From positions 54,644 through 118,643 of the forward strand of contig JAFDYN010000003.1 of assembly GCA_018267385.1 (NCBI GenBank): a stretch of DNA of 64,000 nucleotides. The letters run 5' to 3'. A program made the translations under genes and the position numbers. A model generated the notes under the pieces. It had not been told where the DNA came from. It searched no databases and saw only the letters and a list, made by a program, of their open reading frames with translations. Shown here piece after piece: positions 41,525 to 50,762 of this stretch (within the stretch, counting starts at the first letter, position 1; every line of letters begins with the position of its first letter). The stretch is from Bacteroidota bacterium (GTDB taxonomy: Bacteria; Bacteroidota; Bacteroidia; Chitinophagales; LD1).

Positions 41525-42028
41525 ATGAAAACAACTCTCCTTTCTATTCTATTCTGCATCATTGGCTTTTCTGCAGCAGCGGCTGCCAGTGACTCTATCC
41601 CAAAGCTTGACACCAAGGAAGACTGCAAGCGCGCCGAGCCGATGATCAAAAAGTGCGCTACTTATATCCTTTCGCACCCCCTGGAGAGCAAAGATAAAAC
41701 CCGCGATATGGCGGGTGCCCTGATCTTTATGTGGATGACCAATTCGGAATATCAGTTTTCTATGGACGCTGATATGACTAAGTACTGCGGCAAGGACAAA
41801 GGCCTCATGCACGTACTCCTCGCCAGTATGACAGATGTAGTGCTGGAAGACCCTTCGGTCAATGCAGATCCGAAGAAAATGAAGCTGGCATCGTTTGGCC
41901 GGTTTATAGACTATTGCGCCAGTGATGACAATAAAGTAAAGAAGACCGCCGATCTCAAAAAGCTGATCATAGCCTATGCGGATGGCAAACTGGAGACCGT
42001 GCTGGATATGACCACGACAGCTAAGTAG
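41525..42028 (+). CDS. Secreted protein of unknown function
   Basis: 167 aa from the ATG at 41525, which gives a signal peptide (MKTTLLSILF...AAAASD). The frame could be read further upstream but would overlap the transketolase gene. The mature part is helical with two Cys pairs (KEDCKRAEPMIKKCA and DYCA near the end) and repeated Met/Lys patterns. It resembles small periplasmic proteins with a four-helix look; no family recognised. A 40-bp gap separates it from transketolase. Confidence 0.65.
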   Translation: MKTTLLSILFCIIGFSAAAAASDSIPKLDTKEDCKRAEPMIKKCATYILSHPLESKDKTRDMAGALIFMWMTNSEYQFSMDADMTKYCGKDKGLMHVLLASMTDVVLEDPSVNADPKKMKLASFGRFIDYCASDDNKVKKTADLKKLIIAYADGKLETVLDMTTTAK

Positions 42029-42087
42029 ACTGCCCCTTTCATCTGCTACATTTCGCTATATTTGGCGGAAACTAATACCCATCTTTA

Positions 42088-44031
42088 GTGCTACTCGCAG
42101 ATAAGATACAAGAGCAAGTCAATCAACTACAGGGGCCTATCCTTATATTCGGAGCCGGTGGGTTCATCGGGGCCAATCTGTTCCGCACGATCGCACACTA
42201 CCGGAAAGATGTCTATGCCGTCACCTCCAAGCCATTCATACCCTGGCGGCTGGACGATTGTGACCCGGCACAGGTACTCCACTGCAATATCACCCGCAAA
42301 GACGATATCGAGCGCCTCTTTGAGGAGCACCAGGTGCGCACCATCTTTGACCTGGCAGCCTATGGCGCCTACTCCAAGCAGATGGATGTAGACCTGATCT
42401 ACGAGACCAACCTCATGGGCCTGCTCAACCTGCTGGAGATGGCCAGCAAATTTTCTATCAAAGCATTCATACACGCTGGTAGCTCGTCAGAGTATGGCCT
42501 CAATGCGGCTGCGCCGAAAGAGGACGACCCGCTACAGCCCAACTCGCACTATGCCGTGACCAAGGCCTCTGCGGCACAGATGATCAAGTTTTACGGCACG
42601 ATCAAAGAGATGCCGGTGCTCAATCTGCGCTACTACTCGATCTACGGACCATATGAAGAGCCGGATAGATTGATACCGCAGCTGATAGAGAAGGGCATGA
42701 AGGCCGGCTATCCGCCGCTGGTGCAGCCTGATATCTCGCGAGACTTTGTGTATGTAGATGATGCCGTATATGCCACGCTGCTGTCCGCCAATAGTGATTT
42801 CCTTCGTACACGCGGCAAATCATTCAATATAGCCAGTGGCAAGAAGACCACGATACGTGACATAGCAGGTACGATCAGGGGAATATTTAATATCCCCCAG
42901 GAGCCGGAGTGGGGAGATTTCCCTAACCGTAAGTGGGACCTGAAGGAGTGGTATGGAGATGCTACGCTGGCCGGTGAGCTGCTGCACTGGCACAATGAGA
43001 CCAGCCTCACAGACGGCCTCACGCGTACCTATGAGTGGCAAAAGGACTACTCAAAGCCACTCTATGAGAAAAAGATAGTACAAGACAAGATACGCCACAA
43101 GCTCAGCGCCGTGATAGCCTGCTACCGCGATGCGCAGGCAGTGCCATATATGTACAAGCGCCTCACAGATACCTTTGTGAAAATAGGGGTGGACTATGAG
43201 ATCATCTTTGTGAATGACGCCTCTCCGGATAATGCTGCCGAGGTGCTGCAGGAGATAGTCAATAAGGACCACCATGTGATAGCCATAGAGCACTCTCGAA
43301 ACTTTGGCTCGCAGGCGGCCTTTCTCAGTGGCATGGAGATATCTACCGGAGATGGTGTGATACTGCTGGATGGCGACCTGCAGGACCCGCCGGAACTGAT
43401 AGAGCAGTTTTACGAGCAGTTTCTGCAGGGCTATGATGTGATCTATGGCCGCCGTGTACAGCGCGAGGGCAATCAGTCATTGGCCTTCTTCTACAAGGCT
43501 TTTTACCGCCTTTTCCGTAGCGTATCCTATGTGCCTATGCCGCTCGATGCAGGAGATTTCTCTCTCATGAGCCGCAAGGTGGTAGATGAACTGGTGCGCA
43601 TGCCGGAGACAGACCAGTTTATGCGCGGGCTGCGTGCATGGGTCGGCTTCAGGCAAACGGGTGTGGACTACATCCGCCCTGAGCGTATGTTTGGCGTCAC
43701 GACCAATAACTGGCGCAAGAACCTGGCCTGGGCGCGCAAGGCGATCTTCTCTTTCAGCTTCGTACCGCTGGAGCTGCTCACCTATCTGGGCGGGCTGCTC
43801 ACAGGCATTTCATTTCTGGCTATCATCTGGGTCATGATCAATGCCATCTTTATAGACCACAGTATACCGCATGGCATACCTACTATCATAGTGCTGGTGC
43901 TTTTCTTTGGCGGGCTCAATATGCTCTCTATAGCCGTACTCGGCGAGTACCAGGCCAAGATACTGGAGGAGGTAAAGCGCAGGCCCAAATTTATCCGCCG
44001 CAATATCTTCCGCAGATCAGAAAGGAGCTAA
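42088..44031 (+). CDS. Fusion: NAD-dependent sugar epimerase/dehydratase + GT2 glycosyltransferase with membrane tail
   Basis: 647 aa, GTG start. Residues about 15-320 are an extended SDR: FGAGGFIGANLF Rossmann motif (20-31), SSSEYG (about 129-134), YAVTKASA with the catalytic Tyr/Lys pair. It resembles UDP-GlcNAc 4-epimerase or CDP-abequose/paratose synthases. Residues about 335-560 are a GT2 domain of the DPM1/PglC-neighbour kind: VIACYRDAQ, VNDASPDNA, LDGDLQDPP (DxD), and YGRRVQREG. Two membrane helices (about 575-600, 610-632) and a basic C-terminus follow. One polypeptide would modify a sugar nucleotide and pass it to polyprenyl phosphate. Fusion is seen as one frame with no stop. It starts the glycan block 42-49 kb. 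Confidence 0.88.
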   Translation: MLLADKIQEQVNQLQGPILIFGAGGFIGANLFRTIAHYRKDVYAVTSKPFIPWRLDDCDPAQVLHCNITRKDDIERLFEEHQVRTIFDLAAYGAYSKQMDVDLIYETNLMGLLNLLEMASKFSIKAFIHAGSSSEYGLNAAAPKEDDPLQPNSHYAVTKASAAQMIKFYGTIKEMPVLNLRYYSIYGPYEEPDRLIPQLIEKGMKAGYPPLVQPDISRDFVYVDDAVYATLLSANSDFLRTRGKSFNIASGKKTTIRDIAGTIRGIFNIPQEPEWGDFPNRKWDLKEWYGDATLAGELLHWHNETSLTDGLTRTYEWQKDYSKPLYEKKIVQDKIRHKLSAVIACYRDAQAVPYMYKRLTDTFVKIGVDYEIIFVNDASPDNAAEVLQEIVNKDHHVIAIEHSRNFGSQAAFLSGMEISTGDGVILLDGDLQDPPELIEQFYEQFLQGYDVIYGRRVQREGNQSLAFFYKAFYRLFRSVSYVPMPLDAGDFSLMSRKVVDELVRMPETDQFMRGLRAWVGFRQTGVDYIRPERMFGVTTNNWRKNLAWARKAIFSFSFVPLELLTYLGGLLTGISFLAIIWVMINAIFIDHSIPHGIPTIIVLVLFFGGLNMLSIAVLGEYQAKILEEVKRRPKFIRRNIFRRSERS

Positions 44032-44055
44032 GCACGCTGCATAGCCTCAGGATAA

Positions 44056-44090
44056 AAAAAAGGCGCTCCCGGTCAGGAAGCGCCTTTTTT
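44056..44090. terminator. Bidirectional terminator between convergent genes
   Basis: AAAAAAGGCGCT (44056-44067) / AGCGCCTTTTTT (44079-44090), 24 bases after the fusion gene and 22 before the stop of the LamG gene on the other strand. A-run and T-run on both sides make it work in both directions. Confidence 0.9.
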
Positions 44091-44111
44091 GCTGTCTAGT
44101 GTCTCAGCAGG

Positions 44112-45803
44112 CTACTCTTTTACAAATTTCACAGCAGGTCCTGTGTCACCTATGCGTATCACGTAGATAGCCGGCGCCAGCTGGCCTACTGCTATCTGTG
44201 TGCTCTGGCCGGTCATCTCTCCGGTCAGTACAGTACGGCCTGTCATATCTGTGATGCTATAGAGCGTGCCCTGCGGCATGTCAGACTCCGTGCGTACGGT
44301 CAGCAGGCTATTGGCAGGGTTAGGATAGAGGTAGAGTTTCTGTACCGGTGCTACGTCATTGATACCGGTGGTGCTCACGCAGCAGGCGTTGTACACATCA
44401 GCTACTTCGCTCGCGCTGAGGGAGCGGTCCCAGATGCCTATATCATCCAGAGATCCCCAAAATGTCTCATTGCCGTACTCAGATATATTGCCTATCAGTA
44501 CCTGGCAGAGATAGCTCACAGAGGTGCCGTGCCCGGTGAATGTGTTGTCCAGCACGCCATTGATATACATCTGGTAGCTGCCGCTGTCCCGCACCAGGGC
44601 TACGTGGGTCCAGGTATGCGTATTGATCACGCTGTTAGATACCGCTGCATTGTTGCTGAAGACATCCCAGGCACCAAAGTCACCCGGGTTATTGTCATAA
44701 AAGTAGTCCACCTTGCTGGTAGAGCCTCCCCAGCTCATGCTGATCTCTGAGCCGTAATGCGGATAGGTGTTAAACATGGTCTGGCTGTAGTTGCCGTTAT
44801 ACGGATTTCTGGCAGTGTCAGTATTAAACCACAGAGTGATCGTAGAGTTGAGCCATCCATTGTCAAAGAAGGTATCTATGGAGCTGAAGTAGGTCGTATC
44901 ACCATCAAAGCGATAGGCGCTATTGGCATGGCCGCACCTGTCAGTGGTGAGGGTCGGGCCGTGGCTGATTAGGTCGTGGCCGTGGTAGGCCTCGTCTATA
45001 CTATTGCCGTTGAAAGGGTACCAGGCTATCATGCCGCCGGGCATCACGCAGGTATTGCAGCCATTCTGATAGAGCTGCAGGACCTCGGCAGGGCTCAGGT
45101 CGCGGTTCCAGATACCGTAGTCGTCCAGCGATCCCATAAAGGTCTCAGGAATAAAGCCGCCGGAGATGGTGCCGATATAGATGCTGCATAGTGAGCTGGG
45201 CGCTACGGCGCTGTTATTGAATGTAGCATCCAGCGCACCATTGAGGTACATCTTGTAGGTGGTGCCTGACTTGACCATCACCAGGTGGTTCCACACATGC
45301 TTGGCCACTGTGCTGGTAGAGAGTGCCGCATTATTGCTGAATACATTCCACTGCTGTGTATTGCTGGGCGTAGTACTGTAGAAGAAGTCTACCTTATTGG
45401 AGCTGCCTCCCCAGCTCATGCTCAGCTCTGTGCCGTAGTGCGGGTTAGTATTAAACATGGTCTGGCTATGGTTTGTGTTATACGGATTGCTATTGGTATC
45501 CGTTTTAAACCAGAGGCTGATGCTGAAATTTGTCCATCCGTTGTCAAAGAACTGATCAGACGAGGAGAGATAGGAGCTGATGCCATCAAAGGCGTAAGCA
45601 CTGTTGGGATTGCCGCAGCGGTCTGTGGTCAGCACGGCGCCGTTATTGGTCAGGTCGTGGTGATTGGCGGTGCCGTCAGCAGTATTGCCGGTAAAGGAGT
45701 ACCAGGCCTGGAGGCCATTGGCCGGTACATAGCCCGGTACGCTCTGGGCAAATGAAACGCTGGCTACGACTGCTGCCAGCAGTGTGGAGTAAAACCTTTT
45801 CAT
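44112..45803 (-). CDS. Secreted protein with two LamG-like domains and a type IX sorting domain
   Basis: 563 aa. Signal peptide about 1-19. Two tandem concanavalin A-like/LamG-3 domains (about 30-245 and 255-470) share GxxxWYxFxGNxxD, LTTDRCGNxNSAYxFDG, FSISLWFKTDT and the closing GSLDDYGIWNRDLS. Their near duplication is also visible at DNA level. A Por sorting domain closes the protein (LYLYPNPANSLLTV, PAIYVIRIGD). The carbohydrate- or protein-binding role is inferred from LamG. It lies inside the glycan block on the opposite strand. Confidence 0.9.
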   Translation of the reverse strand: MKRFYSTLLAAVVASVSFAQSVPGYVPANGLQAWYSFTGNTADGTANHHDLTNNGAVLTTDRCGNPNSAYAFDGISSYLSSSDQFFDNGWTNFSISLWFKTDTNSNPYNTNHSQTMFNTNPHYGTELSMSWGGSSNKVDFFYSTTPSNTQQWNVFSNNAALSTSTVAKHVWNHLVMVKSGTTYKMYLNGALDATFNNSAVAPSSLCSIYIGTISGGFIPETFMGSLDDYGIWNRDLSPAEVLQLYQNGCNTCVMPGGMIAWYPFNGNSIDEAYHGHDLISHGPTLTTDRCGHANSAYRFDGDTTYFSSIDTFFDNGWLNSTITLWFNTDTARNPYNGNYSQTMFNTYPHYGSEISMSWGGSTSKVDYFYDNNPGDFGAWDVFSNNAAVSNSVINTHTWTHVALVRDSGSYQMYINGVLDNTFTGHGTSVSYLCQVLIGNISEYGNETFWGSLDDIGIWDRSLSASEVADVYNACCVSTTGINDVAPVQKLYLYPNPANSLLTVRTESDMPQGTLYSITDMTGRTVLTGEMTGQSTQIAVGQLAPAIYVIRIGDTGPAVKFVKE

Positions 45804-45942
45804 AGTATTATTTTTTTTGTTTTGAGGTTAGACGTTAATGTAGGAGTAATAAGTTGTATGTCAAATACCCATTGCATTAAAAAAATCGCCTTATTTGCGG
45901 GCTGTACTATTACCCAGTTTCAAAAACTTACCCGGCAGATAG

Positions 45943-46686
45943 ATGAGCAAAGAAGGATTTCAGCCGATCTCAAATGTAGGCCCCGATACCACGGCAGGCG
46001 CCATCAAGTTTTATGGCAGGCTGCTCGTAGACTTTCAGACACTGTCTGCCCTGCCGCACCTGCGGTCAGTCTTGCCCCACTTTCGCGGCAGGGTGCTGGA
46101 TGTGGGCTGTGGCCAGTCTCCGTACCGCTTTCTGCTGGATAAAGCAGCTACACAATACCAGGGCATAGACATACCGGAGGCCATGCGCTTCAAGTACAAT
46201 AACCCTGACATCGTAGAGTTCAATGGGCAGGACATCCCCTTTGCTGACAATACTTTTGACGGGCTCATCTGTACCGAGGTGCTGGAGCATGTGCAGCACT
46301 ATCAGTACCTGGTAGATGAGATGTACCGCGTGCTGAAACCCGGGGCTACCGGTATCATCACAGTGCCGTGGAGTGCCCGCTACCACTATATCCCGTGGGA
46401 CTACTTCCGCTATACGCCCAGCAGCCTGCAGACCATGTTCAGCAAATTTTCCAGTGCCGAGATCAAACATAGAGGCACAGATATGACCGTAGTGGGCAAT
46501 AAGGTGATCGTAATGTTCGTGCGCAATCTGCTGCCTGCAGAAAAATGGCGGCTGATCTTGGCACCTATCTGGCTGCTCTTCAGCCCGCTGGCGGCATTTA
46601 CCACACTGATGGGCCACCTGTCACTGCTCTTTGGCTGGGGCACGGATGAAGATCCGCTGGGCTACACCATCATCGTACGCAAGTAG
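45943..46686 (+). CDS. Class I SAM-dependent methyltransferase
   Basis: 247 aa. Motif I VLDVGCGQSPY, motif post-I QGIDIPEA, motif II/III NTFDGLICTEVLEHV and a following LKPGATGIITVPW are standard for Methyltransf_11-type enzymes. The C-terminal half has a hydrophobic stretch (ILAPIWLLFSPLAAF) that could sit on the membrane, fitting modification of a lipid-linked or glycan substrate. Substrate unknown. First gene of a plus-strand run with 46735 and 47377 (48 and 6 bases apart). Confidence 0.9.
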   Translation: MSKEGFQPISNVGPDTTAGAIKFYGRLLVDFQTLSALPHLRSVLPHFRGRVLDVGCGQSPYRFLLDKAATQYQGIDIPEAMRFKYNNPDIVEFNGQDIPFADNTFDGLICTEVLEHVQHYQYLVDEMYRVLKPGATGIITVPWSARYHYIPWDYFRYTPSSLQTMFSKFSSAEIKHRGTDMTVVGNKVIVMFVRNLLPAEKWRLILAPIWLLFSPLAAFTTLMGHLSLLFGWGTDEDPLGYTIIVRK

Positions 46687-46734
46687 TACCGCCTATTTTT
46701 TTATTTTTAAAACCCGGGAAACCCCACTGATATA

Positions 46735-47370
46735 ATGGCAGAAAACAAGAGCGGCATACACAGCATCATCAGCGCACCGTGGATCTACAATCTCGTACAG
46801 TTTGTAGCCGGTGCTCGCTTGTATCGCGAGAAAATGGTAAATGACTACATCAGGCCCTTTGACGGGTGCAAGATATTGGATATAGGCTGCGGCACCGGCG
46901 AGTATGTGCACTATTTCCGCCAGCACTGCCGTGACTTTGAGTATTACGGCTTTGATGGAGAGGGTGTCTATATAGACTATGCCAATGACCTCTTCAAAGA
47001 CGACCCCAAGGTGCATTTCTACAAAAAGATACTCACTGCAGACGAGGTCAAGGAGTTCAACAACTTTGACATAGTGATAGCCACCGGCGTGATGCACCAC
47101 CTGGATGATGATGTGGTGGAGTCTATGCTCACTACGTCAAAGCTGGCCCTCAAGCCGGGCGGCAGGCTCATCACCTATGACCCGGGCAACTATGATGACA
47201 GCAACTGGATCGAGCGTTTCTTTGTGAAATATGACCGTGGCCGCAGTATACGCTATGAGCGCGAGTATGCTGCCCTGATAGGCAAGGTCTTTAATACCTA
47301 CCGCTCATGGACGCCCTACCTCACCTGGTTTACCGTCAGGAATGTGATCTTTGAATGTACTAATAACTGA
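46735..47370 (+). CDS. Class I SAM-dependent methyltransferase
   Basis: 211 aa. ILDIGCGTGEYVHYF (motif I), FDGEGVYIDYA, NNFDIVIATGVMHHLDDD and LKPGGRLITYDPG. The double HH after GVM is common in UbiE/tocopherol-type and glycan methyltransferases. It ends 6 bases before the glycosyltransferase gene, implying a shared transcript and probably a shared product, such as a methylated polyprenyl-linked glycan. Confidence 0.9.
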   Translation: MAENKSGIHSIISAPWIYNLVQFVAGARLYREKMVNDYIRPFDGCKILDIGCGTGEYVHYFRQHCRDFEYYGFDGEGVYIDYANDLFKDDPKVHFYKKILTADEVKEFNNFDIVIATGVMHHLDDDVVESMLTTSKLALKPGGRLITYDPGNYDDSNWIERFFVKYDRGRSIRYEREYAALIGKVFNTYRSWTPYLTWFTVRNVIFECTNN

Positions 47371-47376
47371 CCCCTT

Positions 47377-49317
47377 ATGGCCAAGGAAAAGAAAGTAGCC
47401 CCGGCAAAAGCTGCCCCCCGCAAAACACCTCAGCAGAGCAAGCCTCTCTTCACCTTTGAGACTCTGGCCGAAAACCAGGAAAAGCTTTTCAAATACGCTT
47501 TTATCATCGTAGCTGCGCTGATCTTTGTGGTCAGGCCCTTCTTTAGCAGTGATTTTGGCCCGAGTGGAGATGAGCTGACACACAAGGCGCTGGGAGATCT
47601 GTCATACAACTATATCACCACCCTGGGCCATGATGACTCCCTCTTCCGCTACGATCCTACCGGAGGGCGCGAGGATATGACCCTGCTGCAAAACTACGGC
47701 CCCATGCTCGAGGTACTCTCAGCTGCCGTTTATAAAAATGCGAACCTCAATCCTTTCACCACCCGTCACTTCATACTCACTGTCTTTACTTTCCTGCTCT
47801 TCTTCTATTGCGGCATGGCTGCGTACAAGATAGGTGGCTGGCGCGCCGGCCTGATAGCCATGCTATTCATGCTTGTGAGCCCGAGACTATTGGGCGAATC
47901 CTTTAATAATCCCAAAGACCCGCCTTTTGCCGCAGGCTATATGATGGCCGTCTACGGGCTGCTATGCCTGGTCAGTGAGCTGCCGCGACCATCGTGGCGC
48001 ACCATCATCCTGGCCATGGTGGGCATAGGGCTCGCATTCAGTATCCGTGTGGGGGGCTTGTTGCTTTTCCCATATACTATCCTTTTCGTAGGCCTGGCGC
48101 TGCTCATGAATGATGAATGGCGCAAGCATCTGCTGGCCCTCGACTTCAGGTATTACGGCAGGCTCATAGCTGGTATCGCGGTGATCTTTGCCGGGGCATG
48201 GCTCATAGCCGTAGCCTGCTGGCCGGCTGCCTGGAGGCATCCGCTCACGCAGCCGTTTCACGCGCTGGCGGTGCAGTCATCCTATCCTACGGTGATCTCC
48301 ATCCTCTATGATGGCAAGGTGATTGGCTCCAATGAGGTGCCGTGGTCATACAATCCGTTTTATATCTCGGCTACCTCACCGTCAGTGGTCGTGCTGGCCT
48401 TCTTCCTCGGCCTGGCCCTGCTGCCGTGGCTGCGCAAAACCTTTAAAGGGTATTACCTTTTTATGGTGCTTTTTGTGTCGGCCTTTCCTATCTTCTGGAT
48501 CATATATGGCAAGTCTGCCCTGCTCAACGGCTGGCGGCACAGCTACTTTACCTATACGGGTATAGCGGTTTTTGCGGCACTGGTGTTTGAGGGCCTGTTC
48601 CGCATCGTGAAACCTAAGGCGGTGAACTATGTCGTAGCTGCTGTGCTGGCCATCGGCATCCTGCTGCCGGCCACCTTTATCGTGCGAAACTTCCCGGTGA
48701 TCTATGTCTACTTCAATGAGCTGGTGGGTGGCGTCAAGGGCACCTATGGTGACTACAATATAGACTACTATGCTGCCAGCATGAAGCCGTGCGCGGACTG
48801 GTTTGTAAAGAATGTACCCTATGACTCTACCAAAGTGATAGTGTGCAATAATGGCGGCGAACTGAACGAGTGCTTCAAGATGGACAAGAGCAAATTTATG
48901 TCCCACTACATCCGCTACCGCGAGCGCAATGAGCAGGACTGGGATTATGCCGTCTTCGCGCCGCAGTTTGTAGACCCCGAGATGATGAAGAAGGGATTCT
49001 TTGCGCCCAAGGGCACGATCCACAAGATAGAAGTGGATGGCTGTGTCATAGCCTGCATAGTGAAGCGCGAGAGCAAGGAGGACCACGTAGGCATAGAGCT
49101 GCTGAAGAAGAATGACGTGATGGGCGCTATACCGCACCTGGAGGCAGCCGTGAAAGAAGACCCCAATAATGAGATAGCCCTCATGTACCTCGGCCTGGCC
49201 TATGCTGCTACAGGCCATCGCGACGAGGGCCTCAATGCACTGGGCCGCGCGCTCAATATCTCTCCAAACTACCAGATGGCAGGAGCCTACTACCAGCGTA
49301 TCAGCGGCGGGCAGTAG
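47377..49317 (+). CDS. Multi-spanning GT39/PMT-like glycosyltransferase with a C-terminal TPR tail
   Basis: 646 aa. A Lys/Ala/Pro-rich cytoplasmic start (1-30) is followed by about ten membrane helices. The first outer loop has DFGPSGDELTHKAL with the Asp-Glu expected of GT-C enzymes (GDE at about 60-62). A DPPF block and RIVG helices follow. The last 80 residues are two TPR-like units (IELLKKNDVMGAIPHLEAAVKEDPNNEIALMYLGLAY, DEGLNALGRALNISPNY). GT-C enzymes move a sugar from a polyprenyl phosphate donor to protein or lipid outside the inner membrane. The TPR fusion suggests docking to a partner. Confidence 0.8.
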   Translation: MAKEKKVAPAKAAPRKTPQQSKPLFTFETLAENQEKLFKYAFIIVAALIFVVRPFFSSDFGPSGDELTHKALGDLSYNYITTLGHDDSLFRYDPTGGREDMTLLQNYGPMLEVLSAAVYKNANLNPFTTRHFILTVFTFLLFFYCGMAAYKIGGWRAGLIAMLFMLVSPRLLGESFNNPKDPPFAAGYMMAVYGLLCLVSELPRPSWRTIILAMVGIGLAFSIRVGGLLLFPYTILFVGLALLMNDEWRKHLLALDFRYYGRLIAGIAVIFAGAWLIAVACWPAAWRHPLTQPFHALAVQSSYPTVISILYDGKVIGSNEVPWSYNPFYISATSPSVVVLAFFLGLALLPWLRKTFKGYYLFMVLFVSAFPIFWIIYGKSALLNGWRHSYFTYTGIAVFAALVFEGLFRIVKPKAVNYVVAAVLAIGILLPATFIVRNFPVIYVYFNELVGGVKGTYGDYNIDYYAASMKPCADWFVKNVPYDSTKVIVCNNGGELNECFKMDKSKFMSHYIRYRERNEQDWDYAVFAPQFVDPEMMKKGFFAPKGTIHKIEVDGCVIACIVKRESKEDHVGIELLKKNDVMGAIPHLEAAVKEDPNNEIALMYLGLAYAATGHRDEGLNALGRALNISPNYQMAGAYYQRISGGQ

Positions 49318-49364
49318 GCCTGCGGCAATATAGCCACCGCTGATACGTCTACACCCTATACCGC

Positions 49365-49772
49365 ATGCCCATGCACAAGATACCACAGAAGATATTGGCC
49401 CGCCAGGCAGAGATCACCGCTGACTTTCAGCGGGAGGTAGACCGCCACCTGGACGATATACTGGCAGGCCGCGCCACGGATATGTATGAGATACACCACC
49501 TGGCCGCCATCCTGCACATACACCCTACGCACCTGAGCAATACGGTGAAGCTCACCACCGGCCATAGCCCCTGCCATTACTTTGAGCACCGCATCATGGA
49601 TATCAGCCGCAGCCTGCTGGCCGGCAGTGACCAGAGCATAGCCGAGATAGCCATGCGCCTCACCTATGACCCGTCTAATTTTACCAAGTTCTTCAAGAAA
49701 TTTGAAGGCGTGACGCCAAAGCAGTATAGGGAAAGTGTGAGGCTGGCAAAAATGGAAGTGGCAGCCGCCTGA
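49365..49772 (+). CDS. AraC-type helix-turn-helix protein, DNA-binding domain only
   Basis: 135 aa. The two-HTH AraC module covers almost all of it: LSNTVKLTTGHSPCHYFEHRIM (first HTH) and IAEIAMRLTYDPSNFTKFFKKFEGVTPKQYR (second). There is no effector-binding N-terminal cupin or other sensor. It is therefore a stand-alone regulator, likely of the SDR gene that follows 162 bases later, or part of a switch controlled by its own level. A second in-frame ATG lies two codons on. Confidence 0.85.
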   Translation: MPMHKIPQKILARQAEITADFQREVDRHLDDILAGRATDMYEIHHLAAILHIHPTHLSNTVKLTTGHSPCHYFEHRIMDISRSLLAGSDQSIAEIAMRLTYDPSNFTKFFKKFEGVTPKQYRESVRLAKMEVAAA

Positions 49773-49789
49773 TCGTCTGAATAAATTGT

Positions 49790-49818
49790 TTACCGCAAAG
49801 AAAGCGGGGACGCAAAGG
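49790..49818. repeat. Solitary CGCAAAG-type repeat arm
   Basis: TTTACCGCAAAGAAAGCGGG followed by GACGCAAAG has the words of the arms at 31240-31308 but no partner. It lies between the AraC-type gene and the SDR gene. Confidence 0.4.
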
Positions 49819-49934
49819 GTGATAAGAAACATCTTAGTGCTATTAGCTGTTACCTTGCTGCAGGTAAAAACTGAAACTGTCACCATTTTTTCAACCATCA
49901 TGCATGCATCTTTGCATCTCAAAATCTAAAAAAT

Positions 49935-50699
49935 ATGAGCAATACGAACAAGATAGCCCTCGTGACCGGCGGTAGCCGCGGCCTGGGCCGCAATATGGCC
50001 GAGAGCCTGGCCGCAGACGGACACGATGTGATCCTGACCTATGTGTCAAAGAAGGAAGAAGCCGAGCAGGTAGCTGCTGCCATAGAGGCTACGGGCCGCC
50101 GTGCAGCCGCACTGCGCCTGGATGTGGGCGATACGAAGTCCTTTGACGGATTGATCACAGAGCTGCGGGCGCTGCTGGCCAGCAAGTTTGGCGCGGAGCG
50201 GTTTGACTTTCTGATCAATAATGCGGGTATAGGCGGTACGATCCCATTCACTACGGCTACGGAGGAAGACTTTGACCGGTTCAATAATGTACACTACAAG
50301 GGTGTCTTCTTCCTCACGCAGAAGGCGCTGCCGCTGATCAATGACGGTGGCCGCATAGTCAATATATCGAGCGGTACGACCCGCTTTGCCAATCCGGGCT
50401 ACGCTATCTATGCGTCTATGAAGGGCGCTGTAGAGACCCTCACAAAATACTGGGCCAAGGAATTTGGCGCTCGCCAGATCACGGTCAATATCGTAGCGCC
50501 GGGGCCGGTAGAGACAGACTTTAACAATGCCGCTATCCGGAGCAATCCGGAGCTGAAGGCACGTCTCGGCGCTCTCACGGCACTCGGCAGGGTAGGAGTA
50601 GCAGAGGATATAGGGCCGGTGGTGTCATTCCTCTGCAGCGAGGGTGGCCGCTGGATCAGCGGGCAGCGCATAGAGGTGAGCGGTGGTATCAACCTCTAA
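49935..50699 (+). CDS. Short-chain dehydrogenase/reductase
   Basis: 254 aa. Classical SDR: TGGSRGLGRNMA (cofactor motif, 12-23), LDVGD, NNAGIG, ISSGT with the catalytic Ser, YAIYASMK (Tyr-x3-Lys), and a C-terminal SGQRIEVSGGINL. FabG-like length. Coupled with the upstream AraC-type gene (a frequent AraC/SDR pairing). It might supply a ketoreductase step to the polyene-type genes at 51.7-57.5 kb, which lack one, but a general carbonyl reductase role is as likely. Confidence 0.93.
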   Translation: MSNTNKIALVTGGSRGLGRNMAESLAADGHDVILTYVSKKEEAEQVAAAIEATGRRAAALRLDVGDTKSFDGLITELRALLASKFGAERFDFLINNAGIGGTIPFTTATEEDFDRFNNVHYKGVFFLTQKALPLINDGGRIVNISSGTTRFANPGYAIYASMKGAVETLTKYWAKEFGARQITVNIVAPGPVETDFNNAAIRSNPELKARLGALTALGRVGVAEDIGPVVSFLCSEGGRWISGQRIEVSGGINL

Positions 50700-50730
50700 G
50701 TGATTCGGATGTACGATCTCGGATTTCGGC

Positions 50731-50762
50731 AAAGCGGGGCTTCTACTATTAGGCTCCGCTTT
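50731..50762 (+). terminator. Terminator after the SDR gene
   Basis: AAAGCGGGGC (50731-50740) pairs with GCTCCGCTTT (50753-50762) with one G-T wobble, followed by GTTATTTA, 32 bases after the stop. Confidence 0.65.

Noticed and set aside
48382..49386. 334-residue minus-strand frame opposite the GT39/TPR gene
   Set aside because: No recognisable motif, and it overlaps the whole C-terminal half of a well-supported gene.
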